A DNA stretch of 9,391 bases, from contig JACCSI010000712.1 of NCBI GenBank assembly GCA_013813075.1, forward strand, positions 1 through 9,391, given 5' to 3'. Position 1 is the first letter of the stretch; the number at the start of each line of letters is the position of its first letter. This document shows positions 1 to 6,505 of the stretch, in pieces. Both the position numbers and the translations under genes were made by a program. The stretch is from Acidobacteriota bacterium (GTDB lineage: Bacteria; Acidobacteriota; Vicinamibacteria; Vicinamibacterales; UBA2999). Under the pieces are notes generated by a model. It saw only the letters and a program-made list of their open reading frames with translations. It did not search any database and had not been told where the DNA came from.

Positions 1-285
1 ATGCACATCACTGCGGCGGTATACGTGAATGACTGGGAAGACGGACTTGTTTACGACTTCCAGGTGTGGCTCGAAAAGCTGGCGCCCGCCGGCCCCGGCT
101 ACCGGCATCACCAGACCGGCGAAGACAATGCCGACGCACATCTCAAACGGACGCTGATGGGGCACCAGGTGATGGTGCCGATCACGAACAGCAAGCTCGA
201 TCTCGGCCCGTGGGAGCAGATCTTTTACGCGGAGTTCGACGGCCAGCGGAAAAAGCGCGTCATTCTGAAAGTCATGGGCGAATGA
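1..285 (+). CDS. YjbQ-family (UPF0047) protein, C-terminal part, 5' end cut by window
   Basis: The 94 visible residues match the C-terminal two thirds of the YjbQ/UPF0047 family, small single-domain proteins of about 130-140 residues. Visible landmarks are HITAA (residues 2-6), NDWEDGL (10-16), the GYRHH segment (33-37), [14 protein letters not shown] (41-54) and the terminal block [13 protein letters not shown] followed by KVMGE. The ATG at base 1 is probably an internal Met just before the conserved H-T/I-TAA motif, so roughly 40-45 N-terminal residues should lie upstream of the window. Family members have been reported to show weak thiamine-phosphate-synthase-like activity, but the physiological role is unsettled and none is claimed here. 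The TGA stop overlaps the ATG of the following Nudix gene (ATGA), which suggests co-transcription and translational coupling. Family assignment is confident; function is not. Confidence 0.88.
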   Translation: MHITAAVYVNDWEDGLVYDFQVWLEKLAPAGPGYRHHQTGEDNADAHLKRTLMGHQVMVPITNSKLDLGPWEQIFYAEFDGQRKKRVILKVMGE

Positions 286-725
286 CGACAACACATCCGT
301 ATCCTGACCGGCCCGTCGTGGGTGTCGGCGGCGTCGTGGTCAAGGACGGCAAAGCCCTGGTCGTCAAACGTGGCCACGAGCCGCGGAAGGGCGAGTGGTC
401 CTTGCCCGGCGGACGCGTGGAGCTTGGCGAGACGCTCCGCGACGCCGTGCGGCGCGAGATCAAGGAAGAAGCGGCCCTCGAGGTCGAGGTCGGGCCCCTG
501 CTCGACGTGTTCGAACGCATCGATCGCCACCTCGGTCGTGTCCAGTATCACTTCGTGATTTTCGATTACCTGTGCGAATGCACCGGCGGCACCCTCAGCG
601 CCGGAGACGACGCCGTGGATGTCGCATGGGTCTCAGTGGGTGAGCTCGACGCCTATGGCGTACACGAGAGTGCCGCTGCCGTCATCCGCAAGGGGCTTCG
701 CTTCGCGTTAGAATTGCCCGGATGA
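282..725 (+). CDS. Nudix (MutT-type) hydrolase
   Basis: A 147-residue, single-domain Nudix hydrolase, the usual length for the family. The Nudix box GX5EX7REUXEEXGU lies at residues 44-66: G44, E50, then R58-E59-I60-x-E62-E63. The usual Gly near the end of the box is Ala65 here; the metal-binding Glu residues are all present. The preceding GEWSLPGG segment (37-44) is also typical. Such enzymes cleave nucleoside diphosphates linked to another moiety (X) with Mg2+ in the cytosol; the substrate cannot be read from the sequence. The start was chosen at the ATG overlapping the upstream stop (ATGA), because the reading frame upstream of it is out-of-phase translation of the YjbQ gene with no conserved features. 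The domain begins right after, at [13 protein letters not shown]. The 3' end again overlaps the next gene by ATGA. Confidence 0.93.
   Translation: MTTTHPYPDRPVVGVGGVVVKDGKALVVKRGHEPRKGEWSLPGGRVELGETLRDAVRREIKEEAALEVEVGPLLDVFERIDRHLGRVQYHFVIFDYLCECTGGTLSAGDDAVDVAWVSVGELDAYGVHESAAAVIRKGLRFALELPG
709..714 (+). promoter_or_regulatory. Possible -10 element (TAGAAT) before the HD-domain gene
   Basis: TAGAAT lies inside the end of the Nudix gene, seven bases before the ATG at 722. The spacing resembles the -10-to-start spacing at 1307 and 7339, so an internal promoter making a leaderless transcript is possible. No -35 element is evident, and the ATGA coupling gives an adequate alternative for expressing the HD gene. 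Weak call. Confidence 0.25.
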
Positions 726-1294
726 TCCCGTCACGCGAGGCGGCCTGGCAACTGCTGACCGAGTGGACACACGGTGACAGCCTGCGCAAGCACGCGCTGG
801 CGGTCGAAGCCGCGGTGCGTGGCTACGCCCGACGGCTTGGCGAGAACGAAGAGGAGTGGAGCGTCGTCGCGTTACTGCACGACTTCGATTACGAACGGTA
901 TCCCACGCTGGGCGATCATCCGAACAAGGGCTGTGAGCACTTGCGTTCACTGGGGTATCCGGAGTGGGTCATGCGGGCCATTTTGTCGCACGCGTCCGAA
1001 ATCACGGGTGTTGAGCCCGAGACTCCGCTCGAGAAGACGCTGGTGGCGTGCGACGAAATGGCGGGATTCGTGACGGCGGCGTCGCTGGTGCGCCCATCGA
1101 AGAGTGTGCTCGATCTCGAAGCCGCGTCCGTGATCAAGCGGATGAAAGACAAGGCCTTCGCGCGTCAGGTGCCACGCGAACACCTCAGGCGAGGCGCGGA
1201 GCTCATGGGCCTGCCGCTCGACCAGCACATTACCAACGTCATTGTCTTCTTGCGCGAGCGTGCGGACGATTTGGGACTCCGAGGAACGCTGTAG
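722..1294 (+). CDS. HD-domain phosphohydrolase (HDIG-type)
   Basis: A 190-residue cytosolic protein matching the small stand-alone HD-domain hydrolases. Candidate metal ligands follow the HD pattern: His24 in RKHALAVEA, His53-Asp54 in LLHDFDYERYP, His90 in AILSHASEI, and Asp111 in VACDEMAGFV. The downstream VRPSKSVLDL segment (123-132) is, from memory, characteristic of this subgroup, as are the RRGAELMGLPLDQHI tail and C-terminal helix. HD proteins are metal-dependent phosphohydrolases, often acting on nucleotides, but no substrate has been assigned to this subgroup that I can recall. The ATG overlaps the Nudix stop (ATGA). No clear Shine-Dalgarno sequence precedes it, so translation is either coupled or leaderless from the TAGAAT at 709. 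Pairing with a Nudix hydrolase fits nucleotide or phosphate housekeeping, by inference. Confidence 0.88.
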   Translation: MIPSREAAWQLLTEWTHGDSLRKHALAVEAAVRGYARRLGENEEEWSVVALLHDFDYERYPTLGDHPNKGCEHLRSLGYPEWVMRAILSHASEITGVEPETPLEKTLVACDEMAGFVTAASLVRPSKSVLDLEAASVIKRMKDKAFARQVPREHLRRGAELMGLPLDQHITNVIVFLRERADDLGLRGTL

Positions 1295-1306
1295 GCAAGG
1301 GTTCCG

Positions 1307-1312
1307 TATACT
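1307..1312 (+). promoter_or_regulatory. Putative -10 element (TATACT) of the ABC operon
   Basis: TATACT lies in the 26-base gap between the HD gene and the first ABC gene, eight bases before the ATG at 1321. No good -35 hexamer is visible 16-18 bases upstream (GAACGC at the 17-base spacing). If used, transcription would begin at or within a few bases of the start codon, giving a leaderless or nearly leaderless mRNA; no Shine-Dalgarno sequence is seen between it and the ATG. Confidence 0.45.
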
Positions 1313-1320
1313 TCAACAGC

Positions 1321-2301
1321 ATGCCGGAGCCGCAAAGCGGGGTTGAAGTCCCGCTCACGCCATCTTTTTGGGACCCTTCGACCCCTGTCGTGGTCTGCCA
1401 ACAAGTCAGTGTCCGTTACGGCAAGAACTGGGCCCTCCAAGACGTGACCGCGGAATTTCATCCGGGCGCTGTCGGCTTGCTGGGACCGAACGGCGCCGGA
1501 AAGAGCACCCTCATCAAAACGCTGCTCGGTTTCGTCAAGCCTGATAAGGGCCGCATGACCGTGATCGGCATGGATGTCGCTGTTCAGCCGCTCGACATCC
1601 GTGCGCGGATTGGCTACATGCCGGAAAGCGATGCACACATCCCCGGCATGAACGCGGTCTCGTTCGTCGCGTACTGCGGACAGTTGTCGGGCCTGCCGGT
1701 GGCGGACGCGATGCAGCGCGCACACGAAGTGCTCTATTACGTGGGCCTCGGGGAAGCGCGCTATCGCAACGTGGAGACGTATTCGACCGGCATGAAGCAA
1801 CGCATCAAGCTGGCGCAGGCGTTGGTGCACGATCCGGACCTGCTGTTCCTGGACGAGCCGACCAACGGGATGGACCCCAAAGGGCGGGACGAGATGCTCG
1901 AGCTCATTCGCGACCTGGCGCATAACAAAGGCGTCAACCTGATCCTCTCGTCTCACCTGTTGCCCGACGTCGAATTCACCTGCGACCGTGTGGTCGTGAT
2001 GGACAAGGGCAGCATCGCCGCGGCGGGGCCGATTGAGGCGCTCAAGGGGCCGGCTGGTCGCGTCTACGAATTGCGCATCAAGGGTGATAACGGCGCGTTT
2101 ACGGCGGTGTTGCGTCGCGAAGGTTACGAGTGCCACGACACCGACGACGACGTGATGCGCGTGTTCGTGCCGGGCACGCTTGACGAGGGGCCACGCGTGC
2201 TGTTTCAGCTCGCCGCGCGCGAAGGCGCGCAGATCCGGCATCTCCGGCCGAGCGTGCCGACACTCGAAGACGTGTTTGCCCGCGCCGTGGGCGAGGTGTA
2301 G
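1321..2301 (+). CDS. ABC-2 type transporter, ATP-binding protein (first of two)
   Basis: A 326-residue ABC ATPase of the ABC-2 exporter class. Walker A GPNGAGKST is at 55-63, the Q-loop region IGYMPESDA at 97-105 (Glu102 where Gln is canonical), the variant signature YSTGMKQR at 154-161 (in place of LSGGQ), Walker B LLFLDEP at 174-180, the D-loop NGMD, and the H-loop His212 in SSHLL. A C-terminal accessory region of about 80 residues ends with PTLEDVFARAVGE, as in many ABC-2 ATPases. The frame is open upstream into the HD gene, so ATG 1321 was chosen from the intergenic position and the TATACT just before it. This leaves a roughly 20-residue extension before the nucleotide-binding core; GTG 1390 is a shorter alternative. 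The protein should work as a cytoplasmic dimer with the permease that follows two bases later. Substrate unknown. Confidence 0.93.
   Translation: MPEPQSGVEVPLTPSFWDPSTPVVVCQQVSVRYGKNWALQDVTAEFHPGAVGLLGPNGAGKSTLIKTLLGFVKPDKGRMTVIGMDVAVQPLDIRARIGYMPESDAHIPGMNAVSFVAYCGQLSGLPVADAMQRAHEVLYYVGLGEARYRNVETYSTGMKQRIKLAQALVHDPDLLFLDEPTNGMDPKGRDEMLELIRDLAHNKGVNLILSSHLLPDVEFTCDRVVVMDKGSIAAAGPIEALKGPAGRVYELRIKGDNGAFTAVLRREGYECHDTDDDVMRVFVPGTLDEGPRVLFQLAAREGAQIRHLRPSVPTLEDVFARAVGEV
2293..2298 (+). promoter_or_regulatory. Shine-Dalgarno (GAGGTG) that sets the GTG start at 2304
   Basis: GAGGTG sits in the last codons of the first ATPase gene, five bases before the GTG at 2304. It supports the GTG start of the permease, whose conserved N-terminal IHDQGYRRY segment would be lost with a later start. 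Confidence 0.6.
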
Positions 2302-2303
2302 CG

Positions 2304-3143
2304 GTGCCGATTCATGACCAGGGCTACCGCCGCTACCTCGGGTCGCGCGGCGCCATCGGCAAGTCGTGGCAGGTGATCACACGCGCCGGTATTCGCACCG
2401 TGCTGTCGAAGCGGAGCTTCATTGCGCTGATGCTGCTGGCGTGGTCGCCGTTTGTGGTCCGCGCCGTGCAGGTCTATGTGGCCTCCAACTTCCAGCAGGC
2501 ATCCTTTCTCGCCCCGAAGGCGGAAACGTTTCGGGAGTTTCTCGGCCAGCAGGGACTCTTCGTCTTCTTCGTCACCATCTATATAGGCGCGGGGCTGATT
2601 GCCAACGACCGTCGCGCCAATGCGCTGCAGGTATATCTTTCAAAACCGCTCACCCGGGCTGAATATGTCGCGGGGAAGCTGGCGATCTTGTTCTTCTTCC
2701 TGGTCAGCGTCACCTGGCTGCCGGCCATCATGCTGCTGCTCGTGCAGATCATGTTTGCCGGCAGCCTCGGCTTCTTGAGGCAGAACATTTTCCTGATACC
2801 GGCCATCACACTCTTCTCATTGCTCCAGGTGCTGGTCGCATCGATGACGATGCTGGCACTGTCGTCGATGTCGAAGAGCAGTCGCTTCGTGGGCGTGATG
2901 TATGCGGGGCTGATCTTTTTTACCGCGGCCATGTTTCAGGCGCTGCGCGGTATCACCGGGCGCAGCTCGTTCGCCTGGCTGTCGCCGACCGACACCCTGG
3001 AGCAACTGGGCAATTACGTCTTCCGCCTCGACCCCGTCTACGACCTGCATCCCGCTGTCGCTGTCCTCACGGTCGTGACGCTGGTGGCCGGCTCGGCATG
3101 GATTCTCGAACGCCGCGTGCGCGGCATCGAGGTCGTGCAATGA
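2304..3143 (+). CDS. ABC-2 type transporter permease (first of two)
   Basis: A 279-residue integral membrane protein with about six predicted helices by eye, near residues 37-59, 84-100, 125-152, 162-185, 196-214 and 250-266. A soluble cytoplasmic N-terminus begins MPIHDQGYRRYLGSRG, a start I associate with ABC-2 permeases of Acidobacteriota-like genomes (memory, not searched). After helix 2, the segment LIANDRRANALQVYLSKPL followed by TRAEYVAGK (98-125) is the typical ABC-2 cytoplasmic motif, with Pro and Arg before the next helix. The GTG start is supported by GAGGTG five bases upstream. It should form the membrane channel with the ATPase encoded immediately before it. Its stop overlaps the ATG of the second ATPase. 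No substrate can be inferred from the sequence. Confidence 0.9.
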   Translation: MPIHDQGYRRYLGSRGAIGKSWQVITRAGIRTVLSKRSFIALMLLAWSPFVVRAVQVYVASNFQQASFLAPKAETFREFLGQQGLFVFFVTIYIGAGLIANDRRANALQVYLSKPLTRAEYVAGKLAILFFFLVSVTWLPAIMLLLVQIMFAGSLGFLRQNIFLIPAITLFSLLQVLVASMTMLALSSMSKSSRFVGVMYAGLIFFTAAMFQALRGITGRSSFAWLSPTDTLEQLGNYVFRLDPVYDLHPAVAVLTVVTLVAGSAWILERRVRGIEVVQ

Positions 3144-4063
3144 GCGCCATCGTTCAGGCGACGCAGTTGTCCAAATGGTACGGTCAGGTCAGCGGCCTCA
3201 ACGACGTCACGGCCGCCATTCCCGGCGGCATTACCGGGTTGCTTGGCCCGAATGGCGCCGGCAAGTCGACATTCATGAAGCTGATGACGGGGCAAATCAA
3301 GCCAAGCAAGGGCACGATCACGGTGTTCGATCAGCCAATGTGGGGCAACCCGGACATCTATCGGCGTATCGGGTTCTGCCCTGAGCAGGACGCGTTCTAC
3401 GACCGCATGACCGGGCTGGAGTGGGTGACCGCGATGGTCAGGCTCAACGGCGTCACCGAGCGCGAGGCGGGGGAGGCGGCAAAGACCGCCTTGGAACGAG
3501 TCGAGCTGCTCGACGCGGCCGACAAGAAGATTGGCGCCTATAGCAAGGGCATGCGCCAGCGCGTCAAGCTCGCCCAGGCGCTCGTGCACGACCCCGAGCT
3601 GCTCATCCTCGATGAGCCGTTGACCGGCATGGACCCGCTGATGCGTCGCAAGACGATTCGCTTGATCAAGGAATGGGCGCGTGCCGGGAAGCACATCGTC
3701 GTGTCGAGCCACATCCTGCACGAGATCGAGTCGATGACGTCGAACATCCTCTTGATCAACAACGGCCGCATTCTCGCGGAAGGCAACGTGCACTCGATTC
3801 GTGAGCTCATCGACACCCACCCGCATACGGTGTTTGTGCGCGGCGCCGACCCACGGGCACTGGCCCGGAAGTTTCTCGCCGAGGACGACCTGCTCAGTTT
3901 GCGCTTCGAGCCTGGTGCCGTGATCATCGAGACGGCAAAGCCGGATTCGTTCTACGCGCGCCTCACCGCGCTGGCGACGACGGGCGAAGCCGGCAGCATC
4001 GACGAGGTGACCTCCCCCGACGATAACCTGCAGGCAGTATTCCGCTACCTGGTGAAGCAATGA
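3140..4063 (+). CDS. ABC-2 type transporter, ATP-binding protein (second of two)
   Basis: A 307-residue ABC ATPase, paralogous to the first but clearly diverged. Walker A GPNGAGKST is at 36-44, the Q-loop region IGFCPEQDA at 77-85 (Glu82 at the usual Gln position, with Gln83 next), the signature YSKGMRQR at 134-141, Walker B LLILDEP at 154-160, TGMD at 162-165, and the H-loop His191 in SSHIL. About 110 residues after the H-loop form an accessory domain. The start is the ATG in the ATGA overlap with the permease stop, with GAGG seven bases upstream (3129-3132); the open frame before it lies inside the permease gene. The core begins directly at IVQATQLSKWYG without the N-terminal extension of the first ATPase. 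It probably partners the next permease, or contributes one half of a four-gene heteromeric exporter. Confidence 0.93.
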   Translation: MSAIVQATQLSKWYGQVSGLNDVTAAIPGGITGLLGPNGAGKSTFMKLMTGQIKPSKGTITVFDQPMWGNPDIYRRIGFCPEQDAFYDRMTGLEWVTAMVRLNGVTEREAGEAAKTALERVELLDAADKKIGAYSKGMRQRVKLAQALVHDPELLILDEPLTGMDPLMRRKTIRLIKEWARAGKHIVVSSHILHEIESMTSNILLINNGRILAEGNVHSIRELIDTHPHTVFVRGADPRALARKFLAEDDLLSLRFEPGAVIIETAKPDSFYARLTALATTGEAGSIDEVTSPDDNLQAVFRYLVKQ

Positions 4064-4884
4064 TCGGGCGCACGCTGTCGTTCTGGGGCGCCTCGCGTCG
4101 CGTGTTTGACTTGTCGCTGGGGGAAATGCTGTGGTCGCGCCGCACGATCTTCATGGCACTCGTAGTGGGCGGTCCCGTCGTCCTGGCGCTGGTGGTGCGG
4201 ATCCTCGAGACATTCGGGATGCCGGCGCTGCGTGTCAACGGTCAGCGCATCGGCGGCATGGGTGTGTTCGGTATCGTCATCTGGATGCTGTTCCTGCGCT
4301 TTGTCATTCCCATACTTGGCGTGTTCTACGGCACCGCCCTGATGGCGGACGAAGTCGAGGACAAGACGATTACGTATCTCTTCACGCGCCCGGTTCCCCG
4401 CGGCGCGGTGCTGATCGGGAAGTATCTCGCGTATTTGGCCTGCACGTCGCTGGTGGTGCTGCCGTCGGTGATGCTGGTGTACTTTCTGCTGATCCGGTTG
4501 AACGAGGTTCCTGGCACGTTCATGCAGCTGCTCACCGACATGGGACTGCTGTTCCTCGGATTGGCGGTTTACGGCGCGTTTTTCGCCTTCATTGGGGCGT
4601 TCTTCAAGCGTCCGTTGGTCATCGGGCTCGTGTTTGTGATGGGGTGGGAACAGACCGCGATGGCGCTGCCCGGCTACATGAAGCGGTTTACGGTGGCCTA
4701 TTACCTTCAGGCGTTGGTGCCGCACAGCATGCCGTCGGACGGGGTGGTGAGCATCCTCCAGGGGATGTTCCGCGATACGCCTCCGGTGGCGGTGTCATTG
4801 ACGTGGTTGGCCGTCTATCTTGTCGTTTTCCTGTTTCTTGCCGCCCGGACGGTTGACCGCAAGGAATACATTTTGGAGCAATAG
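4060..4884 (+). CDS. ABC-2 type transporter permease (second of two)
   Basis: A 274-residue membrane protein with about six hydrophobic helices, near residues 30-48, 68-94, 122-145, 160-181, 186-204 and 243-262. The ABC-2 cytoplasmic motif is present as ADEVEDKTITYLFTRPVPRG (96-115) followed by AVLIGKY, directly comparable with the same region of the first permease. The two permeases share this motif and general topology but little else by eye. The N-terminus lacks the IHDQGYRRY start. The ATG overlaps the stop of the second ATPase (ATGA), with GGTGA four bases upstream. This is the last gene of the ABC operon and a small hairpin follows its stop. It should form the export channel with one or both ATPases; the substrate is unknown. 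Confidence 0.9.
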   Translation: MIGRTLSFWGASRRVFDLSLGEMLWSRRTIFMALVVGGPVVLALVVRILETFGMPALRVNGQRIGGMGVFGIVIWMLFLRFVIPILGVFYGTALMADEVEDKTITYLFTRPVPRGAVLIGKYLAYLACTSLVVLPSVMLVYFLLIRLNEVPGTFMQLLTDMGLLFLGLAVYGAFFAFIGAFFKRPLVIGLVFVMGWEQTAMALPGYMKRFTVAYYLQALVPHSMPSDGVVSILQGMFRDTPPVAVSLTWLAVYLVVFLFLAARTVDRKEYILEQ

Positions 4885-4885
4885 T

Positions 4886-4902
4886 CAGCCTTCCGGAGGC
4901 TG
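4886..4902 (+). terminator. Small hairpin after the ABC operon, possible terminator
   Basis: CAGCCT and AGGCTG form a perfect 6-bp stem around a 5-base loop (TCCGG), starting two bases after the TAG stop. The position suits a transcription end, but the following bases (TTACTGTC) lack a T-run, so it is a poor intrinsic terminator and could instead stabilise the mRNA 3' end. Confidence 0.4.
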
Positions 4903-4986
4903 TTACTGTCGGGTCAGGGGAGTAAGCGCCGGCACCTCGGCCCTGAAATCTCAACCCGCCGGGAACCCTGGGCTTAGCCGCGTTCG

Positions 4987-4992
4987 TATAAT
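4987..4992 (+). promoter_or_regulatory. Putative -10 element (TATAAT) for the gene at 5013
   Basis: A perfect TATAAT in the context CGTATAATCAAG lies 20 bases before the ATG. No convincing -35 hexamer is seen at 16-18 bases (AACCCT at the 17-base spacing). Transcription would give a short leader containing the Shine-Dalgarno sequence at 4998-5008. The rest of the 128-base gap (4885-5012) holds the hairpin at 4886 and no gene. Confidence 0.55.
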
Positions 4993-4997
4993 CAAGC

Positions 4998-5008
4998 AGG
5001 GAGAAGGA
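4998..5008 (+). promoter_or_regulatory. Strong Shine-Dalgarno region (AGGGAGAAGGA)
   Basis: A purine-rich stretch with GGGAG nine bases and AAGGA four bases before the ATG at 5013. It is the clearest ribosome binding site in the window outside the operon-internal ones, and contrasts with the absence of any before the starts at 1321 and 7351. Confidence 0.65.
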
Positions 5009-5012
5009 TTCG

Positions 5013-5993
5013 ATGTCCAACAAGACGCGGTATTTCGTAGTCACGGCGGCGACAATCCTGGCGGTCGGGTTGACGACCGGCCTCGTCGCGTCATACATGG
5101 GCCTCCCGGTGGCCTTCTCTCAGGCGGCAGGCCCCGACGAGCTGCAATACGTGCCAGCTGATGCGGCAGTCGTGGCCTATGCGAACGTTCGCGAAGTCAT
5201 GGACTCCAACTTCCGCGAACGGTTCCGCCAGTTCGAGCCCGACACGAAAGAGCGCGACGAGTTCCAGAGCAAAACCGGTGTCAACATCGAGCAGGACATC
5301 AATTCGGTCGTCGCGGCAATGATGCCCGGTGGCGGCGACGCACAGTTCGGCCCGCATAGCGGCATGTTGATTCTCGCCCGGGGACGTTTCGAGCAATCGC
5401 GCCTCGAGGCTCTTGCCATCGAGCACGGCGGCCAGGCTGAGGATTACAACGGCAAGCGGCTGCTCACCCACGCCAATGACGCCGGCAGCCCCGCCATGGC
5501 GATCGGCTTCCTGGAGGCCGACCTCATCGCCCTCGGGGGGTACGACGCCATCAAGAAATCGATCGACGCCGGCGGCGGCAACAACGTCGTCTCCAACACC
5601 GAGATGATGCGTCAGATCCACGACATCGACGCCGCGAACGCATGGGCCGTTGGCCGCTTTGACGCCATTGCCAACGCCGGCCGCATTCCCAACGAGATCC
5701 AGGCCCATATGCCCGCTATTCAGTGGTTCTCGGCTGCCACGCACGTCAACGGCGGCGTCAGTGGTGTCTTCAAAGCCGAAACCAAAGATGATGAATCGGC
5801 GCAGAATCTGCGCGAAGTCGTGCGAGGCTTCCTCGCTCTGGCCAAGATGCAGGCCGGCTCTAAACCCGAGCTGAAGACAATGGTCGATTCCCTGCAGCTG
5901 TCGGGCGATGGGAAGAATGTCGCCATTTCGTTCTCGCTCCCGTCGGAGCTGTTCGACGCCCTGGAAGAGTTGAAGAAGCTCGAACAACGGTAA
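5013..5993 (+). CDS. Membrane-anchored or secreted protein of unknown function
   Basis: A 326-residue protein with a basic N-terminus (SNKTR), one hydrophobic helix at about 8-28, then a small-residue stretch ending FSQAAG (35-40). This is either an uncleaved anchor or a signal peptide; most of the protein should lie outside the cytoplasm. The mature part opens with ELQYVPADAAVVAYANVREV (43-62), a pattern I recall from proteins of the DUF3352 kind, in which a beta strand and a helix recur; similar short strand-helix units appear at GMLILARGRFEQSRLEALA (117-135) and at NAWAVGRFDAIA (209-220). No catalytic motif is visible. The C-terminus is a charged helix ending LEELKKLEQR. It is expressed from its own TATAAT and Shine-Dalgarno sequence, so although it follows the ABC operon it is probably a separate unit. 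Function not recognised. Confidence 0.85.
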   Translation: MSNKTRYFVVTAATILAVGLTTGLVASYMGLPVAFSQAAGPDELQYVPADAAVVAYANVREVMDSNFRERFRQFEPDTKERDEFQSKTGVNIEQDINSVVAAMMPGGGDAQFGPHSGMLILARGRFEQSRLEALAIEHGGQAEDYNGKRLLTHANDAGSPAMAIGFLEADLIALGGYDAIKKSIDAGGGNNVVSNTEMMRQIHDIDAANAWAVGRFDAIANAGRIPNEIQAHMPAIQWFSAATHVNGGVSGVFKAETKDDESAQNLREVVRGFLALAKMQAGSKPELKTMVDSLQLSGDGKNVAISFSLPSELFDALEELKKLEQR

Positions 5994-6010
5994 CCAGTGA
6001 CCCGAAGATT

Positions 6011-6031
6011 GGCGAGTTGAGTTACCTCGCC
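6011..6031 (+). terminator. Inverted repeat between 5993 and 6083, possible weak terminator
   Basis: GGCGAG and CTCGCC form a 6-bp stem with a 9-base loop (TTGAGTTAC), 17 bases after the preceding stop. No T-run follows, so intrinsic termination is uncertain. It lies between two independently promoted genes, where some termination would be expected. Confidence 0.35.
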
Positions 6032-6059
6032 GGCTCGTAAACGGCCAGATCGCAAGATG

Positions 6060-6065
6060 TATAAT
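6060..6065 (+). promoter_or_regulatory. Putative -10 element (TATAAT) for the gene at 6083
   Basis: TATAAT in the context ATGTATAATCTGCC lies 17 bases before the GTG at 6083. The sequence 17 bases upstream (GTAAAC) is not a good -35 box. The expected leader would be only about ten bases, with AGG at 6071-6073 as a minimal ribosome binding site. Confidence 0.5.
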
Positions 6066-6082
6066 CTGCCAGGTTTTAGCCT

Positions 6083-6505
6083 GTGGCGGATTTCGTCTTT
6101 TTCTACGGCACCCTGATGACGCCGTTTAATCGGCCCGGGCGGCAGCGGGTCAATACCAAGATGGCCTTCGCGGGCCGCGGCCATATTCGGGCTGCACTAT
6201 TCGACTTGGGGATCTACCCGGCCGCGATTCCCACCGATGATGGCGGTGCCGTCCGGGGCGAGGTCTACGAAATGCTCGACCAGGCCGCCGTCCTCGACAC
6301 GCTCGACGACGTCGAAGGCTACCGGGCTACCGAACCAGAGCGCAGTTTGTACACTCGGGCGCTGACTGATGTGACCCTCGACGATGGCAGTGTCACCCCA
6401 GCCTGGGCCTATTTCTACAACGCCCCCTTGGGTGGCGCGCAACGCATCGAGTCTGGCGACTATCTGGAGCATCTGAAGTACAAAGGCGAAGCTGACACGC
6501 CATGA
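6083..6505 (+). CDS. Gamma-glutamylcyclotransferase-like (AIG2/YtfP family) protein
   Basis: A 140-residue protein of the gamma-glutamylcyclotransferase fold. The glycine-rich substrate loop FFYGTLM is at residues 6-12 (Y8-G9-T10-L11) and the probable catalytic Glu78 lies in LDDVEGYRA. The central VRGEVYEM segment (57-64) and the late AWAYFYNAP strand (107-115) are also typical. Relatives release 5-oxoproline from gamma-glutamyl compounds, but many bacterial members have no proven substrate. The GTG start is well fixed: in-frame stops at 6062-6064 (TAA) and 6077-6079 (TAG) leave no room for an earlier start, and the fold begins immediately at ADFVFFYGT. The stop overlaps the ATG of the PilZ gene. 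A link between this enzyme and PilZ signalling is not obvious; they may simply share a transcript. Confidence 0.88.
   Translation: MADFVFFYGTLMTPFNRPGRQRVNTKMAFAGRGHIRAALFDLGIYPAAIPTDDGGAVRGEVYEMLDQAAVLDTLDDVEGYRATEPERSLYTRALTDVTLDDGSVTPAWAYFYNAPLGGAQRIESGDYLEHLKYKGEADTP

Noticed and set aside
66..281. Upstream extension of the Nudix open frame to base 66
   Set aside because: This part overlaps the conserved C-terminus of the YjbQ gene out of phase and reads as Arg-rich noise; the ATGA start at 282 fits the domain boundary.
1271..1276. TTGGGA as a -35 box for TATACT at 1307
   Set aside because: The spacer would be 30 bases, far outside the 16-18 usual for a sigma-70-type promoter.
1048..1320. 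Upstream extension of the first ABC ATPase frame into the HD gene
   Set aside because: The extension overlaps conserved HD-family sequence in another frame and has no ABC-type features; the ATG in the intergenic gap is preferred.
1165..2241. Long minus-strand open frame (358 codons) opposite the first ABC ATPase
   Set aside because: It is a shadow of a gene with clear Walker A, signature and Walker B motifs; its translation is rich in Arg, His and Val without any recognisable domain, as expected in antisense frames of GC-rich DNA.
3038..4060. Long minus-strand open frame (340 codons) opposite the second ABC ATPase
   Set aside because: Same reasoning: the plus strand carries a complete ABC ATPase, and the antisense translation shows no motif or hydrophobic pattern.
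4045..4725. Minus-strand open frame (226 codons) opposite the second permease
   Set aside because: Extremely rich in His, Gln and Arg, the usual antisense image of a hydrophobic membrane protein gene.
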